Positions 1 to 9,120 are shown, counted from the stretch's first letter. The stretch: 64,000 nt of DNA from R-RK-3 sp031399085 (GCA_031399085.1 JANNOQ010000058.1:1-64000), one strand, 5' to 3'. Made by a program: numbers and translations. Notes: generated by a model not told the origin, from the sequence alone.

Positions 1-1225
1 TGATCTCGAACACATCCTTGGCGATCCGCCCCGAAATCACCCCCGTCGAGATCAAATCGATCAGCTCGCCCAGATGCTCCGCGCTCACCGGGCTATCCTC
101 GATCCCCCGGCCGAGCCGGTTCAGCGCGCCGAACAGATCGCCCGTCACCCAGTTGGAGGCCAGCTTGGCGTCGAGGCCCTTGGCGACGGTCTCAAAGTAA
201 TCGGCGTTCTCCTTGTCGGCCACCAGCACGCCCGCATCATAGGGCGACAGCGCAAAGTCGCGGATGAAGCGCGCCTTCTTGGCGTCCGGCAGCTCGGGCA
301 GGGTCTTTTCGATGCCCTCGACATAGCCTTGAGTCAGCTCAAGCGGCAAGAGGTCCGGATCGGGGAAATAGCGGTAGTCATGCGCCTCTTCCTTGGAGCG
401 CATGGAGCGGGTCTGGCCGGTTTTGGGGTCGAACAGCCGGGTTTCCTGGCTGATCGTGCCGCCCTCCTCCAGAATGCCGATCTGGCGGCGCGCCTCGGCG
501 TCGATGGCCTGGCCGATGAAGCGGATGGAGTTGACGTTCTTGATCTCGCAGCGCGTCCCGAGCGGCGCGCCCGGCTTCCTGACCGAGACGTTCACATCGG
601 CGCGCAAGGACCCCTGCTCCATATTGCCGTCGCAGGTGCCCAGATACCGCAGGATGGTGCGCAGCTTGGTGACATAGGCCTTGGCCTCCTCGGCGGAGCG
701 CAGATCGGGGCGCGAGACGATCTCCATCAGCGCGACGCCGGAGCGGTTGAGATCGACGAAGGAATAATCGGCGTGCTGGTCGTGCAAACTTTTGCCGGCG
801 TCCTGCTCCAGATGCACGCGCTCGATGCCGACCTCGAAGGTGTAGCCGTCCTTCATGTCGACGGTGACGACGCCTTCGCCGACGATGGGGTGTTTATATT
901 GCGAGATCTGATAGCCCTGCGGCAGGTCGGGATAGAAGTAGTTCTTGCGGTCGAAGACGGAATAGAGGTTGATGGCCGCCTTCAGACCGAGCCCGGTGCG
1001 GACGGCCTGGCGCACGCAATGCTCGTTGATGACCGGCAGCATTCCCGGCATCGCCGCGTCGACCAGCGAGACATGGCTGTTCGGCTCGCCGCCGAATTCG
1101 GTCGAGGCGCCGGAGAACAGTTTGGAGTTGGAGGAGACTTGCGCGTGCACCTCCAGGCCGATGATGACCTCCCAGGGACCGGTCGCGCCGTCGATGAGAT
1201 TTTCCTGTCTGGTCTGGATCGTCAT
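1..1225 (-). CDS. gatB: Asp-tRNA(Asn)/Glu-tRNA(Gln) amidotransferase subunit B, 3'-truncated by window edge
   Basis: GatB is the tRNA-binding and kinase subunit of the GatCAB complex, which amidates mischarged Glu-tRNA(Gln) and Asp-tRNA(Asn) in the cytoplasm. The minus strand is open from an ATG at 1225 to base 1, giving about 408 residues of a family usually near 490. The start reads MTIQTRQENLIDGATGPWEV and is followed by GLEVHAQ, the FDRKNYFYPDLPQGYQIS block and the DVNVSVR block, all typical of the GatB core. The C-terminal part of the YqeY-like tail domain lies outside the window. It follows gatC, gatA and a chorismate mutase gene on the same strand; the 241-base gap before it is larger than others in the cluster, so it may have its own promoter. 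Confidence 0.95.
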   Translation of the reverse strand, partial: MTIQTRQENLIDGATGPWEVIIGLEVHAQVSSNSKLFSGASTEFGGEPNSHVSLVDAAMPGMLPVINEHCVRQAVRTGLGLKAAINLYSVFDRKNYFYPDLPQGYQISQYKHPIVGEGVVTVDMKDGYTFEVGIERVHLEQDAGKSLHDQHADYSFVDLNRSGVALMEIVSRPDLRSAEEAKAYVTKLRTILRYLGTCDGNMEQGSLRADVNVSVRKPGAPLGTRCEIKNVNSIRFIGQAIDAEARRQIGILEEGGTISQETRLFDPKTGQTRSMRSKEEAHDYRYFPDPDLLPLELTQGYVEGIEKTLPELPDAKKARFIRDFALSPYDAGVLVADKENADYFETVAKGLDAKLASNWVTGDLFGALNRLGRGIEDSPVSAEHLGELIDLISTGVISGRIAKDVFEI

Positions 1226-1466
1226 GGCTTAAGCCCCGTGCCTATTCCCTTGCCCCGCCGCGCCATAGGACACGGCCTCGGAGGGCGCCGCCCTCACATC
1301 CCCGAACGCCAAAAATACGGAAAGACGCCTCGCCGCGGCAATCCTTCGATGCGGTCGATGGACCGGATTACCGCGCTTCGGCACCTTCACCATGAGCTTA
1401 TAAAATATTACCTGACAAGCGAAAATTTACGATTTCCGCTCACCGGAGCGCGGCGAGGATTTGCGG

Positions 1467-1784
1467 TCACGATCCGTCCGCGCTTGGCGGGTTGGACAGT
1501 TTTTCTTCCTCATATTGGATGAACCAGCCGATCATTTGCCGCCAGAGCGCCTCGGCCAATTCCGGCGGCACGCCGCGCTCCTTGGCCCGCGCGCGCACGC
1601 GGTCGATCACCTGCTGAATGCGCCAGGGCACCACCGCGTCCTCGCGACTGCTCTTGAGCTGCCAGGCGCGGTCGACATAGCCGAAGCGCTCCGCCACCAG
1701 GTCGAGGATGGCCGCGTCCAGCCGGTCGATCTCGGCGCGGACCTGATCCATATTCTCGCAATCGGCCGGCGGACGCATGGGCAT
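1467..1784 (-). CDS. AroQ-type chorismate mutase (PchB-like)
   Basis: The 105-residue all-helical protein matches the AroQ chorismate mutase fold, which converts chorismate to prephenate in Phe/Tyr synthesis. The signature is visible: Arg16 in helix 1 (VRAEIDRLD), Arg33 and Lys44 spaced as in the family, and a C-terminal ELAEALWRQMIGWFIQYEE helix resembling the isochorismate-pyruvate lyase PchB branch. ATG 1784 is preferred, with GAGGAG eight bases upstream; GTG 1787 is the alternative. The gene starts 12 bases after the gatA stop, so it is probably translated from the gat transcript. Whether it acts as a mutase, a lyase or both cannot be told from sequence. Confidence 0.85.
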   Translation of the reverse strand: MPMRPPADCENMDQVRAEIDRLDAAILDLVAERFGYVDRAWQLKSSREDAVVPWRIQQVIDRVRARAKERGVPPELAEALWRQMIGWFIQYEEEKLSNPPSADGS

Positions 1785-1796
1785 CACCGCAACTCC

Positions 1797-3347
1797 TCAG
1801 GACGATTTCTTGGCTGACGCTTTGGCCTTTTTCGGCGGCTTGCCGGTCTTTGACGGCGGGCTTTCAGCGACGCGCCACCACGGCTCCGGCATCCGGGCCG
1901 GACCGGCGGCGTCCTCGATCACCTGCGCCGCGCGCAGCACGGTTTCCTCATCGAACGGCCGCCCGATCAACTGAAGCCCGAGCGGCAGCCCGTCCTGGGA
2001 AAACCCCGCGGGCACCGAAATGCCCGGCAGACCCGCCATGTTCACGGTGACGGTGAAAATGTCGTTCAAATACATCTCGATCGGATCGCCGCTTTTCTCG
2101 CCAATCGCGAAGGCGGGCGACGGCGTCGCAGGTGTCAGGATCGCGTCCACCGCCCTGAAGGCATCCTCGAAATCGCGGCGGATCAGCGTGCGCACTTTCT
2201 GCGCCTTGATGTAATAGGCGTCGTAATAGCCGGCCGAGAGCACATAGGTGCCGATCAGAATGCGCCGCTTGACCTCCGCGCCGAAGCCTTCCGAGCGGGT
2301 CTCCTCATACATGCCGGTGATATCACGGCCGTTGATGCGCAGACCGTAACGGACGCCGTCATAGCGGGCCAGGTTCGACGACGCCTCGGCGGGGGCGACG
2401 ATATAGTAGGCGGGCAACGCGTATTTCGTGTGCGGCAGGCTGATCTCGTGGATTTGCGCGCCGGCCGCCTTGAACCAGTCGATGCCCTGCTGCCAGAGCG
2501 CCTCGATTTCGGCCGACATGCCGTCGATGCGGTATTCCTTCGGAATGCCGATCTTAAGGCCCTTCACCTTTTTGGCGAGCGCTTTCTCGAAATCCGGCAC
2601 GGGCTTGTCGGCGCTGGTGGAATCCTTCGGATCATGGCTCGCCATATGGCTCAGCATGATCGCGGCGTCGCGCACGGTGCGCGTCAGCGGCCCGGCCTGA
2701 TCGAGCGAGGAGGCGAACGCAACCATGCCCCAGCGGGAACAGCGCCCATAGGTCGGCTTGATGCCGACGGTGCCGGTGAAGGCGGCCGGCTGGCGGATCG
2801 AGCCGCCGGTGTCCGAGGCAGTGGCGGCCATTGCCAGGCGCGCGGCAACGGCCGATGCGGAGCCGCCGGAGGAGCCGCCGGGCACCAGCGGCTTGTCGCT
2901 GCCCTCGACGCGCCAGGGATTGACGCAGGGCTTGAAATGGCTGGTCTCATTGGAGGAGCCCATGGCGAACTCGTCCATATTCAGCTTGCCGAGCATCACC
3001 GCGCCCGCGTCCCACAAATTCTGCGTCACGGTCGATTCATAGACCGGTTTGAAATCGTCCAGGATCGCGGAACAGGCCGTCGTGCGCACATCCTTGGTGC
3101 AGAAAAGATCCTTGACGCCGAGCGGCAGCCCGTCGAGCGGCAAACCCTCGCATTTCGCGAGCCGCGCGTCGGAGGCTTTCGCCATGTCGATCGCCTTTTC
3201 CGGCGTCGCAAACAGATAGGCATTCAGCGCGCCATTGGCCGCCTCGATCGCGCAAAGATGCGCCTCAGTCAGCTCGCGCGCCGTGATCTCCTTCTTGCGC
3301 AGGCGCTCGCGCGCTTCGGCGATGGTCAGGCCGGTGAGTTCGCCCAT
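1797..3347 (-). CDS. gatA: Asp-tRNA(Asn)/Glu-tRNA(Gln) amidotransferase subunit A
   Basis: GatA is the glutaminase of GatCAB: it releases ammonia from glutamine or asparagine and channels it to GatB. The 516-residue protein has the amidase-signature Ser-cisSer-Lys triad: Lys79 in GLPLGVKDLF, Ser159 in GGSSGGSASAV and Ser183 in SDTGGSIRQPA. It ends with a Lys/Ser/Ala-rich tail of about 20 residues (PPKKAKASAKKSS) that makes it slightly longer than usual. ATG 3347 was chosen because it lies 2 bases after the gatC stop and begins MGELTGLTIAEARE; the open frame upstream runs into gatC and lacks family similarity. Co-transcribed with gatC. Confidence 0.97.
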   Translation of the reverse strand: MGELTGLTIAEARERLRKKEITARELTEAHLCAIEAANGALNAYLFATPEKAIDMAKASDARLAKCEGLPLDGLPLGVKDLFCTKDVRTTACSAILDDFKPVYESTVTQNLWDAGAVMLGKLNMDEFAMGSSNETSHFKPCVNPWRVEGSDKPLVPGGSSGGSASAVAARLAMAATASDTGGSIRQPAAFTGTVGIKPTYGRCSRWGMVAFASSLDQAGPLTRTVRDAAIMLSHMASHDPKDSTSADKPVPDFEKALAKKVKGLKIGIPKEYRIDGMSAEIEALWQQGIDWFKAAGAQIHEISLPHTKYALPAYYIVAPAEASSNLARYDGVRYGLRINGRDITGMYEETRSEGFGAEVKRRILIGTYVLSAGYYDAYYIKAQKVRTLIRRDFEDAFRAVDAILTPATPSPAFAIGEKSGDPIEMYLNDIFTVTVNMAGLPGISVPAGFSQDGLPLGLQLIGRPFDEETVLRAAQVIEDAAGPARMPEPWWRVAESPPSKTGKPPKKAKASAKKSS

Positions 3348-3349
3348 AG

Positions 3350-3637
3350 CTATTCCACCACCTTCGGCACCATGAAGAAATGATCCTCCGTCAGCGGCGC
3401 GTTCTTGACAATCTGATCGGCGATTTCGCCATCGGTGACCACATCGTCCCGCTGCGGAAGCGCCATTCCATCGACGCGCGTCATTGGCTCGACGCCGCGA
3501 ATGTCGACCTCGTCCAACTGCTCGACCCAATCCAGGATCGCGCTCAGCTCGCGTTGGAGACTTTTCGCCTCCTGCTCGCTGACCTTGATGCGCGCAAGCC
3601 TTGCGACATGGCGCACCGTGGCCTCATCGACCTTCAT
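3350..3637 (-). CDS. gatC: Asp-tRNA(Asn)/Glu-tRNA(Gln) amidotransferase subunit C
   Basis: GatC is the small (95-residue) subunit that wraps GatA and stabilises its contact with GatB. The N-terminal helix VRHVARLARIKVSEQE and the central block EPMTRVDGMALPQRDDVV are characteristic, as is the acidic C-terminus ending HFFMVPKVVE. It is the first gene of the gat run and probably carries its promoter in the roughly 200 bases upstream, although no clear -35/-10 pair was identified. It ends with TAG, showing that amber is a normal stop in this genome. Confidence 0.95.
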   Translation of the reverse strand: MKVDEATVRHVARLARIKVSEQEAKSLQRELSAILDWVEQLDEVDIRGVEPMTRVDGMALPQRDDVVTDGEIADQIVKNAPLTEDHFFMVPKVVE

Positions 3638-3786
3638 TGTCCATCCACCGCGGAAAGCCAGAAATGACCCGTGGCGGGCGCGAGGCCCGGCCGCTGTGGC
3701 CTATTGATACCGTCCGTTGCTGCGCTGCGCAACTGCCCCCCGCAGCGCGATTGCAGCTTTTGCCGGGGTTTTCGGACATAAAGAAA

Positions 3787-3810
3787 GCAGCCGGGCTTGC
3801 GCGCGGCTGC
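3787..3810 (-). terminator. Rho-independent terminator of the outer membrane protein gene
   Basis: A perfect 7-bp stem (GCAGCCG / CGGCTGC) closes a 10-base loop 32 bases past the stop of the minus-strand outer-membrane-protein gene. Read on the minus strand it is followed by CTTTCTTT, giving the expected T-rich tail. On the plus strand it is followed by TTGTTTTG, so it might act in both directions. Confidence 0.65.
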
Positions 3811-3842
3811 TTGTTTTGTGATCAAAACGTAAGCCTTGGCGC

Positions 3843-4706
3843 TTAGAAGCCCCAATGGCTGCCGTGGCTGCTCCAATCCGTGCGCCAGACCAGCACCGCG
3901 CGGACCGAATGAATATCGGCATCCAGATCGAGGTTGCTGCCTGTCACAGCGAGCACGCCGGGAGCCGTGAAGGCGTCACTGGTCATATTGCCATTGTCGA
4001 GATCGGTGTAGCGATATTCAAATTTCAGCGACACATTCTCCCTCAGCTTGGTTTCGATACCGGCGCCGACCGTGAAGCCATCGGCGTCGACATCGGCTTC
4101 GTTGGAGGCCGAGGCGACCGTGCCACCCGCGCCATCGAAGAGCGTGAGCGTGTTGAAGACGGTGACATCGGCTTGCGAATAAGCGAGCAAACCGTAGACC
4201 AAGGTCTCGGGCGAGGTTAGGAAGCCGATGCGGCCGCCGATGCTCCACATATTGTCGATCTCGGTCGCAAAACTGGCACTGAAGAGGCCGGCGGGGCCGC
4301 CGCCGCCGGACAAATCGATGGTGTTGCCTTCGAGGTCCGTGTCCATGTTCATCCAGTCATAATCGGCAAACAGACCGAAAACCCAGCCGCCTCTTTGGCG
4401 GTCGATGCCGATCTGAACGGTGCCGAAGCCCGATATGTCGCCGTTATCGGACAAGCCCTCAAAGAGCGGGAAGATCGGAAGACCAGCGCCGGTTCCGTCG
4501 AAAACGGCGCCGTCAACATCAGAATCATGGGTTGCCACGCTGCCGCCGCCGCCCACGCCCAGGTAAACGCCGTCCCAGGTCGGTGCGGCTTCGACAAAGG
4601 GCGCGTCCTTGATGGAGCCGCCATGCTGATGGACATCGGCCGCCGACGCGCTGCCGGCCCAACCCATGATCGCCGCAGTCGCGGCCAAAATTGTTAATTT
4701 CGTCAT
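3843..4706 (-). CDS. Outer membrane beta-barrel protein (Omp25/Omp31-like porin family)
   Basis: The 287-residue protein has a clear Sec signal peptide (residues 1-22, cleaved after GSASA) followed by a Gly/Asp-rich beta-strand pattern typical of the eight-stranded outer membrane proteins common in Hyphomicrobiales. Family-like elements are WDGVYLGVGGGG near the mature start, KLRENVSLKFEYRYTDLDNG in the last third, and a terminal hydrophobic strand ending in Phe. ATG 4706 is chosen because AGGAAG lies just upstream and because the signal peptide starts there; the longer frame to 4850 has no signal. It is monocistronic, with a terminator after it. It most likely has a structural or permeability role; the ligand is unknown. 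Confidence 0.82.
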   Translation of the reverse strand: MTKLTILAATAAIMGWAGSASAADVHQHGGSIKDAPFVEAAPTWDGVYLGVGGGGSVATHDSDVDGAVFDGTGAGLPIFPLFEGLSDNGDISGFGTVQIGIDRQRGGWVFGLFADYDWMNMDTDLEGNTIDLSGGGGPAGLFSASFATEIDNMWSIGGRIGFLTSPETLVYGLLAYSQADVTVFNTLTLFDGAGGTVASASNEADVDADGFTVGAGIETKLRENVSLKFEYRYTDLDNGNMTSDAFTAPGVLAVTGSNLDLDADIHSVRAVLVWRTDWSSHGSHWGF

Positions 4707-5099
4707 TGTTTCTTCCTGTTGAGAGGTTCGCAAACCGTACTCATCACGAAAGCTTGCCACATCGGAGGTTGCAGATTTTAGACGCCAATGCTCGCAGAGA
4801 TGGTAGTGATTCTCAGTCTGGAAGATCAATTGAACGCTTTGGATAAGCACAATTATAAGTTGTGTTGCCGTGCCGCTACGATGGAGGCGGCCAAAGCCGG
4901 ACGCGGTGAGCAGGCGGTTGTGATTGGTGTGGGAAAGCAGCTACTCGCCACACATCCGGCTTTGTGCCTGCGTCAAGACGAGTGGATCCCGGCTCAGGGC
5001 TGGGACGACGGCGGGGACGGAAATGGTGTTGGCCTCGCGCCCGCAAGCCAAAGGCCGACCCGAGGGCCGGCCTTATGACACGATCCAGCCGGACGCGGC
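4707..5099. other. Intergenic region between bamD and the outer membrane protein gene
   Basis: 393 bases hold no convincing gene. The stretch nearest 4707 must contain the promoter and leader of the minus-strand outer membrane protein gene. A partial dyad at 4848-4864 (CACAA, 7-base core, TTGTG) about 145 bases upstream of that start could be an operator. The end nearest 5099 contains the bamD hairpin. Short open frames here lack ribosome sites and family similarity. Confidence 0.4.
5051..5074 (-). terminator. Probable terminator after bamD
   Basis: A perfect 7-bp stem (AAGGCCG / CGGCCTT) with a 10-base loop lies 26 bases beyond the bamD stop on the minus strand. The following minus-strand bases (TTTGGCTTG) are only moderately T-rich, so this is a weaker intrinsic terminator than the one after lpxC. 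Confidence 0.5.
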
Positions 5100-5963
5100 T
5101 TAGGAGCGCTCGGCGTTTTTGTTGCTCGGACCGGCGATCTTTTGCCACTGGCGGCTGATCCAGGAACCGCCATCCTCGCGCGGCTGAAGTCCCTTAGAGG
5201 CCAGCAGCGTGTAGCTGTCCTTGTACCATTTGCTGTCCGGGAAATTGTGGCCGAGCACGGCGGCGGCGGTCTGCGCCTCGTTGACGATGCCAAGCTCGTA
5301 ATAGCATTCCGTCAGCCGCATCAGCGCTTCCTCGACATGGGCAGTGTTCTGATACTCCGTCACCACCACGCGGTAACGATTGATCGCGGCCAGATGCTGG
5401 GACTTCTTTTGATACCAGCGCCCGACGCTCATCTCGGATGCGGCGAGCACGTCGCGCGCCAGGCGGATGCGCTTCTTGGCGTCCTCGGCGTAGCGGCTCT
5501 CGGGGTAGCGGTTGACCAGCGTTTCCAGCTCGACCAGCGCCCGCTTGGTGTCCGCCTGATCGCGGCTGGCGTCATTGATGCGGTCATAATAGGAGGAGGC
5601 GATGATGTGCTGGGCGAGCGCGGCCTCCTTGGTGCCCGGATGCAGGGTCAGATAGCGGCGCGCCGCGCCGACCGCCTCGGGAAGCTTGTCGGCCTTTTGG
5701 TAGGAGAAGGCGGCCATGATGATCGATTCCCGCGCTTCCTTCGAATAGGGATGCTGGCGGTCCACCTCTTCAAAACGCTCGGCCGCTTTGGTGTAGTCGT
5801 TCTTATCCAAGAGCGTGCTGGCCTCCTTGAACAGCACGTCCGCCGGCAGCGTCTCGATGGTCGGCGTGTTGTCGCTTGAGCCAAACAACGAGCTTGCGCA
5901 AGCCGACAGCGAAACCGCGACTAGGAGAAGCGCAACCGCTTTGATGAGAGTCCGGACGTTCAT
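5100..5963 (-). CDS. bamD: Outer membrane protein assembly factor BamD
   Basis: BamD is the essential lipoprotein of the BAM complex that folds beta-barrels into the outer membrane. The 287-residue product has a lipoprotein signal peptide with lipobox LSAC and acylated Cys22, then tetratricopeptide-type helices beginning at about residue 40 (ADVLFKEASTLLDKNDYTKAAERF) and continuing through VDRQHPYSKEAR, RYLTLHPG and VNRYPESRYAEDAKKRI. ATG 5963 is preceded by GGGGAA and begins MNVRTLIKAVALLLVAV. It follows lpxC, as in many Alphaproteobacteria, but a strong hairpin between them suggests separate transcripts. The recN gene that often follows in this order is absent; an outer membrane protein gene takes its place. 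Confidence 0.94.
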   Translation of the reverse strand: MNVRTLIKAVALLLVAVSLSACASSLFGSSDNTPTIETLPADVLFKEASTLLDKNDYTKAAERFEEVDRQHPYSKEARESIIMAAFSYQKADKLPEAVGAARRYLTLHPGTKEAALAQHIIASSYYDRINDASRDQADTKRALVELETLVNRYPESRYAEDAKKRIRLARDVLAASEMSVGRWYQKKSQHLAAINRYRVVVTEYQNTAHVEEALMRLTECYYELGIVNEAQTAAAVLGHNFPDSKWYKDSYTLLASKGLQPREDGGSWISRQWQKIAGPSNKNAERS

Positions 5964-6147
5964 AATTCCCCGATCCTGCCAGTTTAGAGCGGACAAAGGC
6001 TTGCCGAAACAAGGCCCGCACGCCCCCATTCCCGGCCAAAGCCTAATGCGAGTCGCCCATGCGACGGAACATGCGGATTGTGGTGTTTTTTTGCTCGGCC
6101 CGACCGGCTGGCCCAGCGCCCGCGCTTCGCAAGGGGCAAAAACAAGA

Positions 6148-6173
6148 CCGTCCGCTCATGGGTAAGCGGACGG
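6148..6173 (-). terminator. Rho-independent terminator of lpxC
   Basis: A perfect 9-bp stem (CCGTCCGCT / AGCGGACGG) with an 8-base loop starts 22 bases past the lpxC stop. Read on the minus strand it runs into TCTTGTTTTTGC. This is the clearest intrinsic terminator of the division cluster and probably marks its end. Confidence 0.75.
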
Positions 6174-6195
6174 CTTCGCAGATGAACCAGTCGTA

Positions 6196-7152
6196 TCAGC
6201 CGCGATCGGGGGCGAAAACCGGCTGCGCGACCAAGGCGCCCAGATCGGCATGGGCCTTGCTGCGGCTGTAGCTACGCTCGGTCTCGACCACGGTCCAGGC
6301 CGAACGGTTCTCATAAAGAGCCTTCAAAATCAGCGTGTTGATGCGGTGGCCGCCGCGCACGGAACGGTAGGCGCCAAGGATCGGCGCGCCGGCGAGCGCC
6401 AGATCGCCGATTGCATCGAGCGTCTTGTGGCGGACGAACTCATCCTTAAAGCGCAGCCCTTCCGGGTTTAGGATGCGGTCTTCGCCGATGGCAACGGTGT
6501 TTTGCAGCGAGGAGCCGAGCGCGCGGCCGGTCGCCCAGAGTGCCTTCACATCCTTCATGAAACCGAAGGTACGGGCGCGGGCGATTTCGCGGCGGAAAAC
6601 CTGGGGGGTGAGGTCGATATCGAGGCGCTGACGGCCGATAAAGGGGGTCTCGAAGTCGATCTCGACGTCGAAACGGCTGCCATCATAAGGGGTCAGTTCG
6701 GCGGAGCATTTGCCTTCTTCGATGCGAACCGGCTTCAAAACCTTGATCCACCGGCGCGGCTCGTCGAGCATGCGGATGCCCGCTTCCTCGATGGCGTCGA
6801 CGAAGGGCGCGGCGCTGCCATCCATGATCGGCAACTCGCCGCCTTCGATCTCGATCTCGACATTGTCGATGTTCATGCCGCGCAGGGCTGAGAGCAGATG
6901 CTCGACCGTGGCGACCGAAGCACCTTTGCCGTCGCTGAGCACCGTGCAAAGCGTGACATTAGAGACGGCGCGGAAATCGGCGGGAATGCGTGCCAGACGG
7001 CCCGAGCCGTCATTCACCAGGAAGGTCCAGCCGGTGTTGGCCTCGGCCGGGTGAAGTATGATGGAAACTTCAGCCCCGCTGTGTACGCCCGTCCCGGACA
7101 GAACCAGATCGCAATCGATCGTCGTCTGCCAACCCCCCGAGTGAGTCTTCAT
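6196..7152 (-). CDS. lpxC: UDP-3-O-acyl-N-acetylglucosamine deacetylase
   Basis: LpxC catalyses the first committed step of lipid A synthesis, zinc-dependent deacetylation of UDP-3-O-acyl-GlcNAc in the cytoplasm. The 318-residue protein shows the zinc ligands His85 (VEHLLSAL), His242 and Asp246 (RHKTLDAIGDL), and the catalytic His269 in GGHRINTLI. The MDGSAAPF motif at 110-117 is also typical. ATG 7152 starts MKTHSGGWQTTI, as usual for the family. It lies 349 bases downstream of ftsZ on the same strand, so it may be transcribed from its own promoter. Its presence shows the organism makes lipid A. Confidence 0.97.
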   Translation of the reverse strand: MKTHSGGWQTTIDCDLVLSGTGVHSGAEVSIILHPAEANTGWTFLVNDGSGRLARIPADFRAVSNVTLCTVLSDGKGASVATVEHLLSALRGMNIDNVEIEIEGGELPIMDGSAAPFVDAIEEAGIRMLDEPRRWIKVLKPVRIEEGKCSAELTPYDGSRFDVEIDFETPFIGRQRLDIDLTPQVFRREIARARTFGFMKDVKALWATGRALGSSLQNTVAIGEDRILNPEGLRFKDEFVRHKTLDAIGDLALAGAPILGAYRSVRGGHRINTLILKALYENRSAWTVVETERSYSRSKAHADLGALVAQPVFAPDRG

Positions 7153-7501
7153 GTGCGCCGTTATCTTTCCCCTATGGCAAGGTCCGCCCCCCTACAAAGC
7201 GACCTTGCCCCCCGATTTATAACGACGACTTTTCGCGCTGAGCCTGATGGCCTAAGATGTTTGCCGGACTGGGTATTCGACCGCCGGCTAACTGAGCGCC
7301 CCAAAGTCGTCGCTGTAACCACGGCGAACTTACGCTGGCTCGTTTCGGTCCAGCAAATCACGGTTTTTTACACTCTGTTACGATTTGAAAGATTTGGATC
7401 GCGGCTTACGTGCAGAGCACGGCGCATGGGCCGGCGCTAGGCGAGCAAAGGACGGAAAACTCCTTTAAATCAGCCAGTTAGTCTGAGTCTATCAACAGCT
7501 T
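7153..7501. other. Intergenic region between ftsZ and lpxC
   Basis: 349 bases with no supported gene. It should hold the lpxC leader and possibly a promoter. The minus-strand open frame at 7161-7361 has no ribosome site and no recognisable family. No hairpin with a T-tract was found after ftsZ, so read-through from ftsZ into lpxC is possible. Confidence 0.4.
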
Positions 7502-9052
7502 CTAGTTGAGCGGCCTTTTGAAGAAATTTGGGATCTCGAACGGCTCTTCGCCATTCCGGCCGCGATCTGTGCCCTTAATGTCACGACCGCGCGGACCGTG
7601 CTCGTCGCCGGGCTGAGGTCCCGGTCCGTCCGAATCGAATGTCGGCATCGGGCGTTCGGGAGGCGGCGCCTCTTCGGCGCCTTTCGTGCGGCCGGTGACC
7701 CAATCGAGCAGCCCGCCTCGGCGCTTGATGCCGAGATCGCGCTGGCCCCGCAGTTGGGCTTCATGCTCGGCCAGTTCAGGGAAATCCTTGCCGGTGAGCG
7801 GCCGGCGCGGCGGACGGATCGGCTTGGCCGGCGGATGCGGCTCGAATTGCGGCGTCTGCGGCTGCGGCGGCTTGCCCCGGCCGCCCGCGGCGTTAACGGG
7901 ATATTTCGGCGAGCGCGGCTCGATGGTGACGTTGCCCGAACCTTGCCAGGTGTCCGGCGCGTTGTCGTTGCGTGAGGCCGGCCTGTCCCGCTCCGAGCGG
8001 CTCTGGCTGGCAATCCGCTCCACCAACCGGCTGTTTTTCAGAGCCTCGCTCGCCTGGGCGACATGCGGCTGCTGTCCAGCATTGATGCCGGTGGCCACGA
8101 CTGAAACCCGGATGCGCCCCTCGATCGAATGATCGAAGGTGGCGCCGACGATGATGTTGATGTCCGGATTGGCCTCCGGATCGACTTCGCGGCGCACCCG
8201 CGAGGCGGCTTCCTCCACCTCATACAGCGTCATGTCGAAGCTGCCGGTGATGGAGATGAGCAGCCCCTTGGCGCCGCGCATCGAGATTTCGTCGAGCAGC
8301 GGATTGGAGATCGCCGATTCGGCCGCCCGCAGCGCGCGCTGATCGCCCTCGGCCTCGCCGGTGCCCATCAGCGCGGTGCCCATATTCTGCATCACCACGC
8401 GCACGTCGGCGAAATCGAGATTGATCAGCCCCTCCTTCACCATCAGATCGGTGATGCAGGAAACGCCGGATTTGAGCACATCGTCGGCCTTCTGGAAGGC
8501 GTCGGCGAAGGTGGTTTTCTCGTTGGCGATGCGGAAGAGATTCTGGTTCGGAATGACGATCAGCGTATCGACATATTCGGCCAGCTGCACGATGCCTTCG
8601 TTCGCCACGCGCATCCGGCGCTGGCCTTCGAACTCGAACGGCTTGGTGACGACGCCGACGGTCAGGATGCCCATCTCTTTCGCCGCCCGCGCGATAACGG
8701 GGGCCGCGCCTGTCCCCGTGCCGCCGCCCATCCCGGCGGTGATGAACAGCATATGCGCGCCCTCGATCAGCGAGCGGATCTCGTCGATCGCTTCCTCGGC
8801 GGCGGCGGCGCCGATCTCCGGCTTCGACCCCGCGCCCAGCCCCTCGGTGATCGTCGCGCCCATTTGCACCCGGCAGCCGGCGGCCGACATCGACAGAGCC
8901 TGCGCATCGGTATTGGCGGCGATGAACTCGACGCCTTCCAGCCCGTATTGGATCATATTGTTGACGGCGTTGCCTCCCGCCCCGCCGCAGCCGATCACCG
9001 TGATGCGCGGCCGCATTTCCGTCAGGGCCGGAAGTTTCAAATTGATGCTCAT
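7502..9052 (-). CDS. ftsZ: Cell division GTPase FtsZ
   Basis: FtsZ polymerises into the Z-ring that organises division. The 516-residue protein has the tubulin-like GTPase core: GCGGAGGNAVNNM near residue 21, the GGGTGTG G-box near 110 and the NLDFADV T7 loop. After about residue 320 comes an unusually long Pro/Arg/Gly-rich linker of roughly 170 residues, which is common in Alphaproteobacteria, and then the C-terminal peptide FEIPNFFKRPLN that contacts FtsA and other tethers. GAGG precedes ATG 9052. It lies 68 bases after the ftsA stop on the same strand. It ends in TAG directly after the expected C-terminal peptide. Confidence 0.98.
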   Translation of the reverse strand: MSINLKLPALTEMRPRITVIGCGGAGGNAVNNMIQYGLEGVEFIAANTDAQALSMSAAGCRVQMGATITEGLGAGSKPEIGAAAAEEAIDEIRSLIEGAHMLFITAGMGGGTGTGAAPVIARAAKEMGILTVGVVTKPFEFEGQRRMRVANEGIVQLAEYVDTLIVIPNQNLFRIANEKTTFADAFQKADDVLKSGVSCITDLMVKEGLINLDFADVRVVMQNMGTALMGTGEAEGDQRALRAAESAISNPLLDEISMRGAKGLLISITGSFDMTLYEVEEAASRVRREVDPEANPDINIIVGATFDHSIEGRIRVSVVATGINAGQQPHVAQASEALKNSRLVERIASQSRSERDRPASRNDNAPDTWQGSGNVTIEPRSPKYPVNAAGGRGKPPQPQTPQFEPHPPAKPIRPPRRPLTGKDFPELAEHEAQLRGQRDLGIKRRGGLLDWVTGRTKGAEEAPPPERPMPTFDSDGPGPQPGDEHGPRGRDIKGTDRGRNGEEPFEIPNFFKRPLN

Positions 9053-9120
9053 GGCAGCCTCGTCAATCTCTTCCTTGCAAGCGCCCGGCGCTCACATTTG
9101 CCGTCAACAGCTCAGCCATC

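Noticed and set aside
74..1522. Long plus-strand open frame opposite gatB and the start of the chorismate mutase gene
   Set aside because: It is an antisense shadow of gatB in a GC-rich region; the minus strand gives a full GatB sequence and the plus strand shows no family similarity.
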